This document shows positions 1 to 13,300 of a stretch of 64,000 nucleotides of DNA, in pieces. This DNA is from Triatoma infestans (Eukaryota; Arthropoda; Insecta; Hemiptera; Reduviidae). Position numbers and translations under genes: made by a program. The DNA lies in NCBI GenBank assembly GCA_011037195.1, contig JAAEAF010000676.1:124001-188000 (forward strand), written 5' to 3'. Every line of letters begins with the position of its first letter. The first letter of the stretch is position 1. The notes under the pieces are model-generated. The model did no database searches. It worked only from the letters and a program-made list of their open reading frames with translations, and was not told the origin of the DNA.

Positions 1-850
1 ATACTTCGTATACTTCTACATACACATAAATACCTATCGCTTTTATTTGAAACATTTTCCCTGGGAAATTGATTTGTGGGGGGGGGGTTTCTAAGGAACA
101 AGTAGCGTTATGCTTCCCACGTAAAAGTACCGCTTCAGTATATGCGATGTTACAGTATAGGTTTTGGAGTTTTGTTTGGAATTTTCTCGAAAACGATTAC
201 AACGATTTTCTTTAAACTTAAACTTCTGACAGCATAAATAGAAACCTATCACTTTTATTTGAAACATTTTTCCTAAAAAATTGATTACAGACTGGTACTA
301 GGGGCGCTGCCAGTTACTTTAAAGTTAAGCTCAAAGAGTTTTCTCAAAGTGCAGTCGTATTTCTGTTAGAGGATTTTTTACAATTTTTTTTGATTAGGTT
401 ACTTTCGGCGTCTTTTCATTTTTAGGATGTTTTATTTATTAAAAAAAAAATGCACTTTTCCTTTTACTAAGGGAAACCCAAAACATGAAATTTTGTTGGA
501 AATTCAATTGTCCAGTATATTACACTTCGTAATGTTTCTTCTGAAAGTAGAAAAGAACGTAATTAAAGTCTGATTACGTGACTTCCTTTTCTGATAAATC
601 TTACGAATGTAATTTATATTTACAATGATTACTTTTAACAATAAGACAAAATATAAAGGTCTCAAATAAGACAGTTCACTTTTACTTTCTACTACCATGA
701 AGGAGGAAGTAATGCGACGTGTGTCATCAACTTTTCCAAATTGAGTTTCCACAGGAAATCCACGTTTTGTGATCGCCTGAATATGAAAGAAAACTTTTTT
801 GTAGCGAATAGGACGAATAGTCCTAGAAATGATATATAAAAATTGTAAAT
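1..850. repeat. Fragments of the dispersed 'CCGGAAGTG' repeat family
   Basis: No gene is visible. The stretch carries modules that recur throughout the window: CTTTTATTTGAAACATTTT followed by a GATT-containing tail (about 40-75 and 250-285), and a module reading 'ccac...gttttg..' near 750-830 that resembles 18670-18760 and 43165-43230. The 82-codon minus-strand ORF at 504-752 lies inside this repeat and has no recognisable domain. The family is described under 41230-43560. Confidence 0.5.
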
Positions 851-1022
851 AAATTAAAAGAAACCTTTAGCAGCTGCTTTTCAAAACCCAATAACATTGA
901 AATCAAGAGTTTTAGGTCGAAGATATCCCCACCAAAACCTCAAAATACAATTTTCCCGAATAAAGTTTAAAATAAAAACTTTATTCTATATTTAAATAAT
1001 ATATGTGTGTTTACTAATGCAG

Positions 1023-1258
1023 GGGAGGGATTAGCTAAGTGGTTAGCGCGTTGGACTCCAACGCGCAGATCCCGGGTTCGAGTCCAGTGTTACCCATAGA
1101 TTTTTTTCTTCCTAGGAGCCTCTATAGCTCACTATTCGGTGATGGACGGTGTTGTCTGTAGCGAGAGAACACTGTCCGTAGGCCGGCAGTGCACTGACAA
1201 TGCTCTGGGCGCTAATGACCATAGATGTTGAAGCGCCTTAAATTAAAAAAAAAAAAAT
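1023..1258 (+). repeat. tRNA-derived SINE, copy 1
   Basis: The first 75 bases look like a tRNA: an A-box-like TTAGCTAAGTGG, an anticodon-like hairpin GCGTTGGACTCCAACGC and a perfect B box GGTTCGAGTCC. About 150 bases of unrelated body follow (TTCCTAGGAGCCTCTATAG), ending in an A-rich tail at 1240-1258. The same head, body and tail occur on the minus strand at 46075-46245, so this is a retrotransposed family and not a working tRNA gene. The head would supply an internal RNA polymerase III promoter; mobilisation would depend on a LINE. Confidence 0.8.
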
Positions 1259-3238
1259 TACTAGTGCACAGTAAGGAAAAAAATCGTAATCATAGGCGTA
1301 AAATTTATGGAAAATCAGCTAAATTTTCAAGAAAATCATTTTCGAGAAACTTATAAAAAAATGAAAATTATTCATTAAGTTTGCTGAATCAGTAAATCGT
1401 GCTTGTTTGCTGAACATTTTTTTGCAAAATCAACTAGTCTAAATATATATAAACGCAATAGAATTGAGGTTTATAAGAGTTTTCGTTTTTGCATTATTTC
1501 GATTTTTTTTTTTATTTTCGATTATTTCCAATGAAAACTCAATTTCGAAACTTTGACAAGGATTGCAGTACTTTCTCTTACAAAAATGAGTATTATCATT
1601 TTAGTAAATAATATATAACTGTTATTGAAATCTGAATTCAGGTAAACGATGTGATTAAGGAAAAATTATTGACAAGCGAAAAACCAAAAAATATATTTGA
1701 TTTATTTGCTGAACGTTAAATGTAAATTAGAAAACAAAACAAAAATGTGTGTGATACTGTCTGTAGACTCTTTATGATTCATCGTTCTTTATTTATATAA
1801 AGTATGCGTCCATTCGTTACAAGCTTTCTGCATTGTCCTCAAAACATATATTTGCTGATGAAAATTCAAAATTTCGAAATTTATGAATTTCGATTCAATA
1901 ATTCCTCTTACAGAAGTTCGAGAAATAAGTCGAAAGAAATTACCATTTCTTATTATTTATACTAGTATTTTTATTTTGCATAATAGTTTGATTTTAATCA
2001 GCGCTGAGCACTCACTACAAATGCCAAACTAATTGAATTTATAAACTTACACTTATAAAATAGGATAATCATTCAGTTTGGCTGTAAATTATAACAAAAT
2101 ATTTATTTGGTTACACTAAAATAAATCTAAATATAACAAACATTTTAATGCATTATTTGTGAAGAAATTCCTTATTCCTTAATTCTTCCAAAGCTTTCTT
2201 CTGAAGTGCAATCCTGTTTTTTTCTTCTTTTTTTTAAATATAACTCTTGTAAATTGTATTCACTCTAACTGGAGTACTCAGCTTCGAAATATTCAACAAT
2301 TTCTCCTTTGTGATGATTTTCATCAGGGCAGATCGCAAGATGAATTCTAAAATCAATGCCGTTCAGTTTTTTTTCTTTCATATTACCCAAAATTCTGTCT
2401 ATATCAGATTGCTTGAAAAAAATCAACAATTACACATTTATTTATAATAAATAAATTTATAAGGAGTGCCAACGCAAACATGTCCTCTTTTACTTTTTGC
2501 CTCTTCTTCCAAAAATTTCAATTTTATTTTTTAATAAAATATTTCCCACTCAAAATGAAATTTATTTTCTTGTCTGTTACTTTTCGTATCACTCTAGTTA
2601 TTATTTCTAAACTTTTCTCGAGACTTTTAATGCTAACAGGCATAACTATACCTTTTCTTATTACTGCACTATTCCTTTACTTTCTCTTTCGGTATAACTG
2701 TAATATTTATAAAGAAAATTCTCTTAATTTTACTTTCTAAACTTTTACATAAAAAAAGAAAAAGTTGAACAACTCAAATTGCTCGTCTTACCATTATTTA
2801 TTATCATCATTTGTTTATCTTCTGAATAAAAGTGATTTACAAAGACTCGAACTTTGCCACTTTTGCCACTAGATGCCAGCACCTTCCGGCAAGCACATTC
2901 ATTAACCAAACCAAAATATAAATAAATAACTATTGACTAGAAACAAAGATAAATATAAGAATACACTAGTAATGATACTGTAAAAACATATAGTTTAATC
3001 TTAAAGACTCGGTTAAAAAAAAAAAATAATATAAAATAAATTCCTGGCATCCATTTGTTTAAATGTTTCCCAGATAATATAATGACACAATATAATGCGC
3101 TTTGTCAAGTCAAAATAATTACACAATATATTGCGCTTTACACAAGTTGTTAATGAAGCGAATAAAAACGACATTAATATACCATTCTATGTCAGTGTGA
3201 TGAATATATTATAACGTTTTTCCCACTAAACTAGCTAC
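1259..3238. other. Non-coding AT-rich interval
   Basis: I see no gene. ORFs here (such as 2480-2740 plus) are low-complexity Phe/Leu-rich translations of AT-rich DNA without domains. Weak fragments of the dispersed repeat occur at about 1330-1620. A short direct duplication, 'acaatataatgcgcttt' and 'acaatatattgcgcttt', lies at about 3088-3145. Confidence 0.5.
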
Positions 3239-3672
3239 TGCAACTAGTTTTAAGTGGGTTCGTACAGATAAAATACTCTAAACTTCAATAAAGAAAACAC
3301 CAATTTATTGTTATACACAATAAATTATAAAATACAACACTTAATAATAATTACTTCACAGTTTAAACCACAAAAGTTCACTTTTTTACACTTTTCACAA
3401 ACTAGTGACTTCGTTTGTAATTGGAAACTCTCTCAACTCTCTGTGGTCCCTCTATTTATAAAGGTAGAGAACCTTCTAGACTCTTCTCAATTATTCCAGA
3501 GAGAACTAGAGCGCCGCCAGCGCTTCCTGCGGCCACTAAGAGAACCTTAGGTACCTGCCTTCTCTCTTAGATGGCAACACTGGCTGCATTACAATATGTA
3601 GTTGTAGACACTCGCTTTCTATAATACTCGCTAGTACACCTTGGGCCTTGCTATACCCCGTTATAGTTCACA
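3239..3672 (-). repeat. Solo-LTR-like block with TATA box and polyA signal
   Basis: Read on the minus strand this block has the layout of an LTR. It starts TGTGAACTATAACGGGG. A GC-rich upstream part (around 3500-3540) is followed by a TATA box, CTTTATAAATAGAGGGACC (about 3448-3466), an AATAAA signal near 3300, and an end at ACTAGTTGCA. No retroviral-type ORF adjoins it, so it would be a solo LTR or a promoter-bearing repeat. No clear target duplication flanks the proposed ends, so the ends are uncertain. A hairpin of CCCACT...AGTGGG type lies at 3221-3257. Confidence 0.4.
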
Positions 3673-6600
3673 TGAATTTTGCTATTTCATTTTGTTTTTA
3701 AATAAGTGTACTGTGGGGAAATTCTAATATTTATTGGCGGAATAACACCACAATGACAAAGCACAATTAGAATAAAAAAACAATCAAACCACGTAAATAA
3801 AACAAATACATACTGTACAAGAAATTTCGGGTAATGAAAAAGCTAAATTACATACCTTCCAGCAAGAAGTATACCTCGAAATCATAAACTTCAATTTATC
3901 CTCAAAGCAGACAACAATCATAAAAGAAAAGCATTTTATGCCACTCTTACATCCAATGATGATTTCGAAATAAAATTCACCGAATTTACACATTTTTTAA
4001 AATAAACAGGGGGGAAAAAATAGCAATTAACAGCAGATTTTTATAAATTGATTGCGGTGAAATCTTAATTACGAAAATATGACATAATCTCTTATTACTT
4101 ATTCTTGCAATAAAAGAAATTAAAAAAAAAAGATATGACTAAAATTGTAGTAGAAGTGATTAGTAATAATTTGTGTTCAATATATATGTATTTAAATATG
4201 GCTTCTCTAAGGAAATGAAAAAAAAATCAATATTAAGAGTTGCTGCAGCAAGGAGGCCTGAAGAACTGGTCAGGGCAACTTCGAAACGAAAGCAGTCTTT
4301 CTTTTAATTGGGAAATTTATATATGAAACATGGATTTTTTTATTCTTTTCATATTTTATTTAAAAGAAAAATTACAAACTACGATTTATTTATCTATTTG
4401 TGATGGAGGCCATACCCCAAACTAAAAGAGTTTAGTTTAAGAAAAATATAAGTATTATAACAGCACAATTAAACAAAACATTTCAACAAGTTTGTAATTA
4501 ACAAAAATAAAAATAAATAATCATTGAAATAATAGTAGAAATAGCCAGTAGTTAAAGTAAAATATAAACTGTCAAATATTGCTAAATAAAATATAAGATT
4601 CAAAAAAATCTAGTAAAAGTTTGGTAAATTGATTAGTACATAAACTATTAAAATTTTAAAAGAAGGATTTAAAGAATAAAAGTAGTTTAACAAAAAAAAC
4701 AAAAAGAAGCATTAATTTGTAAAATTCAGTAAGGGAACTTTACAAAATACGATAACAACATTAGAAGGTAGTTATCGTATTTTAACTTGAAAATTAAATC
4801 ACAGTTGTCAAAATGTACTTGCAAACTATAAATTACAAACTACAGTTTTATTATCTGTCGATATAGTTAGTTACAATTAACACAATAACAACAACAAATG
4901 TAATTATAGTTGCTTTTTGTAAGTTTTATTTCATTTTTTTTTCAACTGAAGCTGTTGTAGTTGAAACTTATAATTACAAGTAGTAGTGGGGAAAAAAAAA
5001 TTAGTTACCAAATTAACTAACAATTTTTTATATAGTTATAGTTCGTAATTAGTTATAAAACTGACATCTATAACTACTGGAATCTTCCTTTTATTTACTA
5101 TTTACACCGCTTTAGATATTTCTTTCGTAGTTAATTTTTAATTTCTTTAACTTTCAAACATAATCAGATTCAAATTTGGCAATAAAAATTTCAAAGCTCA
5201 TCATTTCAAAAATTACAAAAAAAAAAAAAAATTATAACTATAACTAGATTAGTTGTAAACTACATAATTGCCAAAACAACTACCAACTATATTTTATAGT
5301 TGTTAAGTTACAATTACTTAATTAGTAAATATCAATTAAAAAATATAGTTAACTACTGCCCATTTCTGACACAGATACAATAACAATGATACACCTAATA
5401 AATCTGCTACAATTTTACAAATCAATTTATAACATAAATTATATGGATATAAACAGTATAAATATAGAGCCAGCATTGCCAGAAAAGTTTTTTCAACTTG
5501 AAAGGCAAATCTCATTAAATATAAATTATATTTAGACTTTTTAGACCCTATCTGCTGGACATAGTAATAAGTTAATAATATGTAAAATTAAGGATTGTTA
5601 TTCGAAAATGCTCAGTTTTTCAGTATTATTTTTTATAAATATTGCTGTTAAGAAGTTGAAACAATATATTATTTCTAAATAAACAAATCAGATATGGTCA
5701 ATATGTTCTCTAACTCTAGGTTAAACTCAATAAACTCTCTATGAAAATTTAGATTTCTTTTAACAGTGAATTAACTAGGAGTACCTAATTAAAATGATCA
5801 CTTCAAAGATAAAAATGAAAATTCACAAAACATAGTTTCGAAAAACTCATCGACTTCCATTAAAAATAATTTTAGAATACATTTCAAAAACATTTTTAAT
5901 ACATTTTATTAATAAATTTTATAAAACCAAGTTACATGTTATATTCCAATACGAGCCTTTTATTATGTATAATTGTTCAGATAAAATATAGATGGAAGCA
6001 TATTTTAAAAAGTAAAAATATAATACTTGGCTAATTTCATTACTTCAATATATTTGAGAGGCCGCCAAGTTAAGAATGCATATCACATGGATAATGAAAT
6101 AATTGAATCATTTGGGTTTGTTTAAGCATCTCTAAATAGTTGTTTAAGTTTGACTTATTTAATATACTTAAAACTGTCCTTTGAAAAATATTTCCACAGG
6201 GCTGATCGAATCTAAATTTGGAAAAATTGTAACTAAATAATTTTTTTTATAGAATTCCCGAATTATTATAATTCTTAAAAATTTATTCAAGAGCGTAAAC
6301 AAAGAAATTATAAAAGCCATGGACTAAATATCTGTCCTTGAAGGAATCCTTAAATATTATTTCAAATATTATGGTTTTCGTCAAAGGTGCATTGGAATAT
6401 CGACTGCTATTGTAATCATTAAAATTGTCGAAACGGCATATTGTTTTATTAAATTTATTGGAATATTAAAAGTAAACAGATGGTCAAATTTTCAAACCAG
6501 GGAATAAATTTTAATTGGCAGCAAAATGAAAAAGTTTTGAACTTTAATAAAGAAAATCTTTAATAGACCCATTCCCGTCACGGTGGTGTACGCTTGATAC

Positions 6601-7115
6601 TAGCCAACCCCACGGCATATACATACTAAGTGATGTCTATTTAAATTATCTACTTAAATTAAGATCAGTCAAGTTGTTACATAACAACGTATGTGCATTA
6701 ACAAACTATTCTTTCTTAATTGTTGGCATAGTCTATTCAGCACTTTTATACCAAACAGGCACATGGCTATAGGCACATCAGTTCAGCACTTTTATACAAT
6801 AAAACTACATACTTTTATACCAAACAACTACATCATGAACATTCTCCCAAGTATGTATAAATCTAAATATCAGGTACTTGCTAATGAAACTGTTAATTTT
6901 TAAATGAAAAAATATAGCACAGTATACATGATTATACGATTATGTATATAAAGTTGTTATAATTAAAAGTGTTCTAATTAATTAATAAGGTTTAAATAGG
7001 ACAAAATTCTATCCTAATAATTGCGCATCCTGTCGCGCAAGGCAAACTATAAATATGGCGCATTAATATCCCAGTAAGGCACGTATACAATATATACCTA
7101 AGAATAATCTTTTTT
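3673..7115. other. Intergenic AT-rich interval downstream of the glucuronidase gene
   Basis: No gene is supported. Around 4740-5350 the DNA is rich in short repeated TAGTTACAATTAA-like words. Predicted ORFs (3784-3993 minus, 6691-6903 plus) have no domain and no splice context. The segment just below 7116 should hold the 3' untranslated region of the minus-strand glucuronidase gene; I could not place its polyA site with confidence. Confidence 0.5.
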
Positions 7116-7309
7116 TTAAAGCTCGATACGATTATTTTGTATATACGATGGGCTTGGCGCTGTGTACATCTCTAGTTCTTTGGTGAATTCAAAATTGTCG
7201 ATTTCCTGCGCTAAAAGGATGTATCTCTTACGAACATGTGGCGCTGCCGACTTTGGTTGTCTTTGTCTGGTGAAAATGCCTTTCTTGTTTCCACCAACTC
7301 TTGTTGTAG
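7116..7309 (-). CDS. GUSB: GUSB exon 12: C-terminus and stop
   Basis: Completes codon 591, then codons 592-654 and TAA at 7118-7116. Encodes [20 protein letters not shown]; the NKK motif is the family's glucuronate carboxylate-binding loop. The tail beyond [10 protein letters not shown] is poorly conserved. Acceptor TTTGTAG|CT. Confidence 0.92.
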
Positions 7310-10300
7310 CTACAAACATAAATTAACTATTTTATAATGAAGTTTATAAAAAAAAGAAAATATATGATAGTTGTTGCTGCATACCTGTGATACTGCTAAT
7401 CAGTGCAACCAATTCTAAGTAGTTTTATTCAATATAGAATACACTCTCAAACAGGTAGTAAATTTTTAATTTCTACTGTTACCTAATTATGAATATATTA
7501 TGTTAGATAATTACCTTGATTTGTTTTAAAATCTGCAAAATTCCAAATCATTTCGCCAATAAAAAAACTTTTGTTTCTTAAATTATCAAATGCTTTAAAG
7601 TGTTCTGATAATAGCTCTATTTGATATTCTTCAGACCAAATGTATTCTGGATTCTGAAAAAAAATGAACGGCAATTTCAAAAAGTTTTGTAAAAATGCAC
7701 AATATTTGTCAGTGAATGGATCATTTTACTGTACTAAGGGCCAATCATAAACATATATTGCTCAGCATTAGAAATGACAAATCTAGGAAAATCTCTCTCA
7801 ATTCTAAAAAAAAATGCTGTATTATCGCTTTATGCTGATTAAATTGGCTTTGTTTAGATGAGCGGTAACTTATTCAAAACAGTATTAAAGACTTCCTTGC
7901 TAATTAGAAATCAACATTAATTAGCTGCCAAATGCACCATATCACAGTCAATGTCCACAGTAACAACTTTTGGGCAATTTGGTTTTCCAAATGTGAATTT
8001 AAGAGTTTTCGCCATGGACATGATAGAACTTGGAGAAAACTTAAAAATTTAGGCGAAAATTTTGAATTCTGTTCTGAGGAACTTGCTGTATGTGATTGCG
8101 ATCTGATGGAGGGGAGGCAAGGAAACGCTTTATAAGAGACAAGATCACTTTTAGAGTATCCGTGCACATTCCTTTAGACCACCAGGTCTAAAGACAAGAA
8201 ATGACAACTTTAGGTTCACTGATAGCGATTGCATCTTTGGAGACAACTGAAGTTGTAAATTTGCTTTCGAACGGCATCACTCGTTGACCTGTTCAGCTAA
8301 CTTAAAGCCAGCTTGTCGCAATTATTTTGTTAATGGGACCAACGATTATTCTTTAAACTTGGTATAATAACTACTTATATTAAAGTCCCTGGGGAACAGG
8401 GACTTCACGCTACTCTGATCTATGTTACAGGAGATGCATTCACTTAAAGTTGGAGACTGAAACATATGAAAAAGGAGTACAATCGCTACAGTTAAAACAA
8501 TGAAATAGAATACTCTAAAGAGAATTGAGAGAAAACAAGAGTTTCTAGCTTCTAGGTAGTTGTAAAATTAACTGCTAAACAGAATAATTACAAAATGAAG
8601 TCCTGCCATAGTATCGGCTCCATATTCCATCATGATAACAGGTTTGTTATGTTTTTGATTCCATTGGATCGCCTCTGACTCCACATTTAATTGTATCACA
8701 TCTGTCCGGCCCGGCTCGTTATACCAACCATTGTACCTATTGAAACTAATTATATCCATAAATTGTCCCTGTAATTGAATAAAGAGTTTTATTATTAATT
8801 AATTCAATGGTATTTTAATTTATTATATTGAATTTTTACAAAAGAAAATATAACCATTAAAAATCTAACTGCCAACACCAACCAACAACCGCCAACACCA
8901 ACCACCAACCGCCAACACCAACCGTCAGAAGAATTGACTGAATGCAATTTACGGGAAGTGCATATATACAAGCGAGTGTTAATCTGTCCGGATTTATTGT
9001 TAGCATCAAACTCTTGAATGATAAAAAATTGCAAAAAAAAGAAAATAAGGAATTGTTTATTTGATAAGATTACTCACTCCATGCTCTAGAACAGCTGGCT
9101 GAGCTAGAGCGGCTGTCACAGGACGATAATCAAGATTTTTCACGTGGCTCACCACACATCTAATTTAAATAAATAAATATTTAATTCAGAAATACTTGGC
9201 ATATATATATAGAAAAGCCTGTTATAGAATTAAACAGACAGGTTTTTGGCAGGGAAAGCGATATGATCATTCTACCATTCATTGCGAGATGCTTTTAAAG
9301 GTCCCTATTACAGGTTTCCCTTCTGATAGAATGTTGAATACTTTTGTTTTCGATCATTCTTATAGTATATCAGGTTACCTTCTAGGGAGGATCGGTTAAG
9401 AATTGATCCGTCTGGTGTGATACCTGATAATTTACCTCCGGTGATACACGCGTGGTTCCAGAATGGATGGTAGGTGTGGAGCTGTAGTCTATTTTGAGAC
9501 AGAAGATCACTTGGCAATATCTCATCGTAATACCTCTGTTTTTCAGGCTGAGTGTAATGCTATTGGGTATGCTATTTTGGAGCGGGTACATATAACACTA
9601 ACTTAAAAGGTGTTTGTATCTGCCCGGACAGTCAAACTGCGCTGAAGGCGCTGCATTCATGTGTCTTCACTTCCCAAGTTAGTAACTAGAATGTTCTAGA
9701 AGACTGGAAGAGCTTTCCTTTTTGAAGGATGTACTTCTAGTCCGGGTACCAGGTCAATTGTTATTTTTGGGAATGAGGAGGTGGATAGGTTTGCCAAATT
9801 AGGGGCCTCTCTCCCTTTTTTGGTCCTGAGCCTGCTTCTGGTGTGTCTTTTGGCACTTCTGTCAAGCTTCTAACATGGATAGTTTCATATCATTCATCCC
9901 TATGGATGAGCTCAGTACACTGTTCGGCAGTCCAAGATATTCATTGGTGGTTCGGACAGGGCTATTAGTGAGATGTTACTGCTGCTGTCTTTCACGGACC
10001 TCTCTGAGACACATCTGGTTGGATCCTTTACTGGGCATTCTGATTTAAGGAGACACCTCTACATAATGGGGCTCATGACAGAACTCTTTTGTAGAGTTTT
10101 TGAGACAGAAGAAGAAACACCAATCCCCATCTTACGACTGATTGCTTGGGTTGTGAAAAAATTAGGTTACGCGGAAGTGTTTTGGCTATTTTCCCTTAAG
10201 GTTATGTCCAATTTGTTCAGTCTGTGGTGAATCTTAGATGAGTTAGGCGCGGGTCTGGATTTGTTTTTTAGAGCCGGTTGCTTTTTCTTTGGGTTAGCTA

Positions 10301-13300
10301 ATGGGCCCAGTGAAGCTTTCGCGTTAGGTCCCTCCCACAACGACTATTAATAGTCATATACATAAATATGTCAACTTTACCAGAATTGAACAAATCTGCA
10401 TATCTTATCAAATCATGATTAGTGTAAATAAACAGATTTACTCTAAAAGGCTCATTTCCTGTTGTAATTAGTATCTTACTTTTATTTCTTTTGGTCATCA
10501 ATTTTGTACTTTGATAATACATGGCCAACTCTTCTTAAATGAAATGAAATCAATTAATAATGATAATTAAAATTTTATTGAACCAGCTAATTGTGAACAT
10601 AATAAATTTGTAAAAGAAGCAGTAGTTGAAAGTGTCACATATAATTTGACGAGATAAAAATATCCGTCAACGTCAATTACAGTGAAATTGCTAATCTGAT
10701 GCAATTTTGGTGAACAAAAATTTAGAAAAGTTTACTGTACTGCTTAAAAATTGATCTTGTTCCTCATATTTACTCTAAACAAAAACCCAGTGTTACAGCT
10801 GTAGCTAGGGGAAGGGGAGAAGAACCTATTTTCCAAACTTGGAAAATACGTTGGGCTCATGCTTGGAGGGTGCTCATTTTGAAGACTCGAAAGCATTACA
10901 AAAAAAAAAATGAATCTCAGAAACTCAGCAATAGCCAAAACATTTTCAATAGTCTAATGAAAATGACATTGAAAGAAAAGATTCTGAAGCCGACATTTCC
11001 TCACAATAATAATAAATTAAAAATCCTAGGTCAAAGTCGGGAAGCAAACCCAATATCACAATACATTATCTGTGTGTATTTTTCAAATTGAGGCGCTATA
11101 TGCCCACAAAGCGTATCCTCTTATTCCCCGCTCGAATAAAGCCTCTCCCAGCAATCTGAATCCAGTCTGAATGCAATATCTTAAGATATCCTTAATCTTC
11201 AAACCTTCATAAACTTTCCCTTGTGAATGTTGTCCATCCAAATATGCAAAACCTAGTGTTGGTAAAACAGGGGACACTGACTTAGATAGTGGTATACTGT
11301 TTCCCAGATTTGCCCGTCATAATTCTGACACAAAGGAACAGATAAGAGGCTACCGTAGAGTGTCCAGTCAATACACACACCAGGACCATCAATCGTATCC
11401 TACTCAGGGAAAGAAGATACTTCAAGTTCCCCTGTCTTTTACCGCTTATAAATCTTACAGCCTGGACACCGCTTAATCTTATAACCTGTCCGTGTCCTTT
11501 CATGGCAAAATTTTGATGACGGCTACCGCTAACTCGGGACCATAAAACTATAATGTGACCTTAGTCAAAACCTCTATAACCGCACTATCCGGGTGCCCAG
11601 AAGAGCTCCTCTTAGCAACCCGCAGTATGTTAATCAGACGCTGAATTTGTATTTTTTTTCTAAATGAAATAAAAGATTAAAAATTATCTGCGATCATAGC
11701 GTGAATTGTTTTAATACTTTTCATTTCAGTAGTACTTGAAAGATGAATGATATGATTAATTATTTTAAAGAAACATAATTCTAAACAAATCATTCAATAG
11801 GGCTATATTTTCTTTTTAATATTATGTCAATGGTGGCAATGTGGTGACGACTCACCGCTTCATCCATAGAACACTGCTGATTTAATACTGCCGTCACAGG
11901 GCGTACAACATCCAAAGCTTTTACATGTTTCACCACAGATCTAAAATTTCACATTTTCCCCCCCGACCCAACATTTATAAGCCTGTATTTATATTGCTAA
12001 TGAATTGAACCAAATATATTAATATAATATAAAGTATTGAAATTACTTGAAATATTCTGCAGACGCAGGGTATTGGGTCCTGGGTTCATTAGCTACTGAC
12101 CACATTATTACGGAAGGTCGATTTTTATCTCGCTGTATCAGTTCAGTTAGCGACTGTTTGTGTTTGGCCAACAATATATCGCTGTACTTGCTGAAATATT
12201 TGTTCCATATTAATGACAGAGCATTTCCAAACGTTTTCCAAATATTTGGCTCAGTTTTTAAAAGTAAGTTCTGTCTGAAGAAAAAAAAAAATCTGGTGTG
12301 AAATATTCACATAATTTCTCTACTGTAATTTACAGAAATGGCAAATTCTCTCCACACTTACTAGCCGTTTAATTTTAAAAATCCATCGGTGTTTTTATAG
12401 AGAAAATCACAGAAACTGAAAAACCTGATCAGTAATATCGCAATGAACCAATATTCTTCAAAATTGTAATTTTGGCATCACATATCATTGTAATTAATAT
12501 TATGCAGATGATTGAATCGTATAATAAACTGAAATAACACTTTGGAGAAAAGCATAACCGTTTTCCTAAAACCCCTTTTAGATAAATTTTTCCGGAAAAA
12601 TGTTCCAAATAAAAGTTGTAGCTCTTAGTGAGTGCAGTTAAAACTCCAAATATAAGAAAATCGTTGGAAGCTATTTTCGAGAAAATGCAAAAAAAAATTC
12701 ATTGTGTCGCTTTCAGATATTCATAAATTTTAGTGAAATGTTGAGTGTCAGTTTTGCTCATGCTTTTTTCAACGGTAATATCAAGGTTGGAGTTTTTGTG
12801 ATTTTTCAGTTGGAAAAATGAAATTCTCAATAGAATAGGTTTAAATTAATTAGGAAATGCTAAATTAATAAAACTAAAAAAATAAAGAGTAGTCAAAAAA
12901 GTCAAGAATACTGAATAATTGCAAAATAATATTATGTTCAGTGAATAACGTAATTACTCAGTGTCTACTGAGGGACATTCATCTATGACCATAAAGCCTT
13001 CTTTATCAGCAAAATCCATTATTTCTTCAGCATAAGGATAATGAGAAGTTCTAAACGCGTTAGCGCCAATCCACTTTAACAAATTGTAATCCTTTGCAAC
13101 TACAACTAGATCAAGTCCTTTGCCTCTCAGCTGTAATCGATTAATAAATAAATCATATCACAATTTATAAAATTTTCAATCATAAATGCACCTCAATAAA
13201 GCAGTATTATTGGATTGCCTCTTACATCAGAATCTTCATGTCGACCAAATCCTCTCAGATAAACAGGTTTATTGTTAATCAATAGACTGGTGTTGGTGGA

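Noticed and set aside
1023..1097. A tRNA gene
   Set aside because: The anticodon arm does not give a normal 7-base loop, no acceptor stem pairs well, and the sequence continues into a body and A-rich tail repeated at 46 kb. It is a SINE head.
9078..11940. A tandem duplicate of the whole glucuronidase gene
   Set aside because: Only exon 9 is present twice. No second copies of exons 7, 8, 10, 11 or 12 were found between 9160 and 11855 or elsewhere in the window.
12191..12280. An upstream extension of exon 8 reaching back to the TTCTTCAG site near 12278
   Set aside because: It would stay open from a second AG but adds about 29 residues with no counterpart in the family, and its phase fits only a donor that drops the conserved VDT. 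The acceptor at 12190 restores the family alignment.
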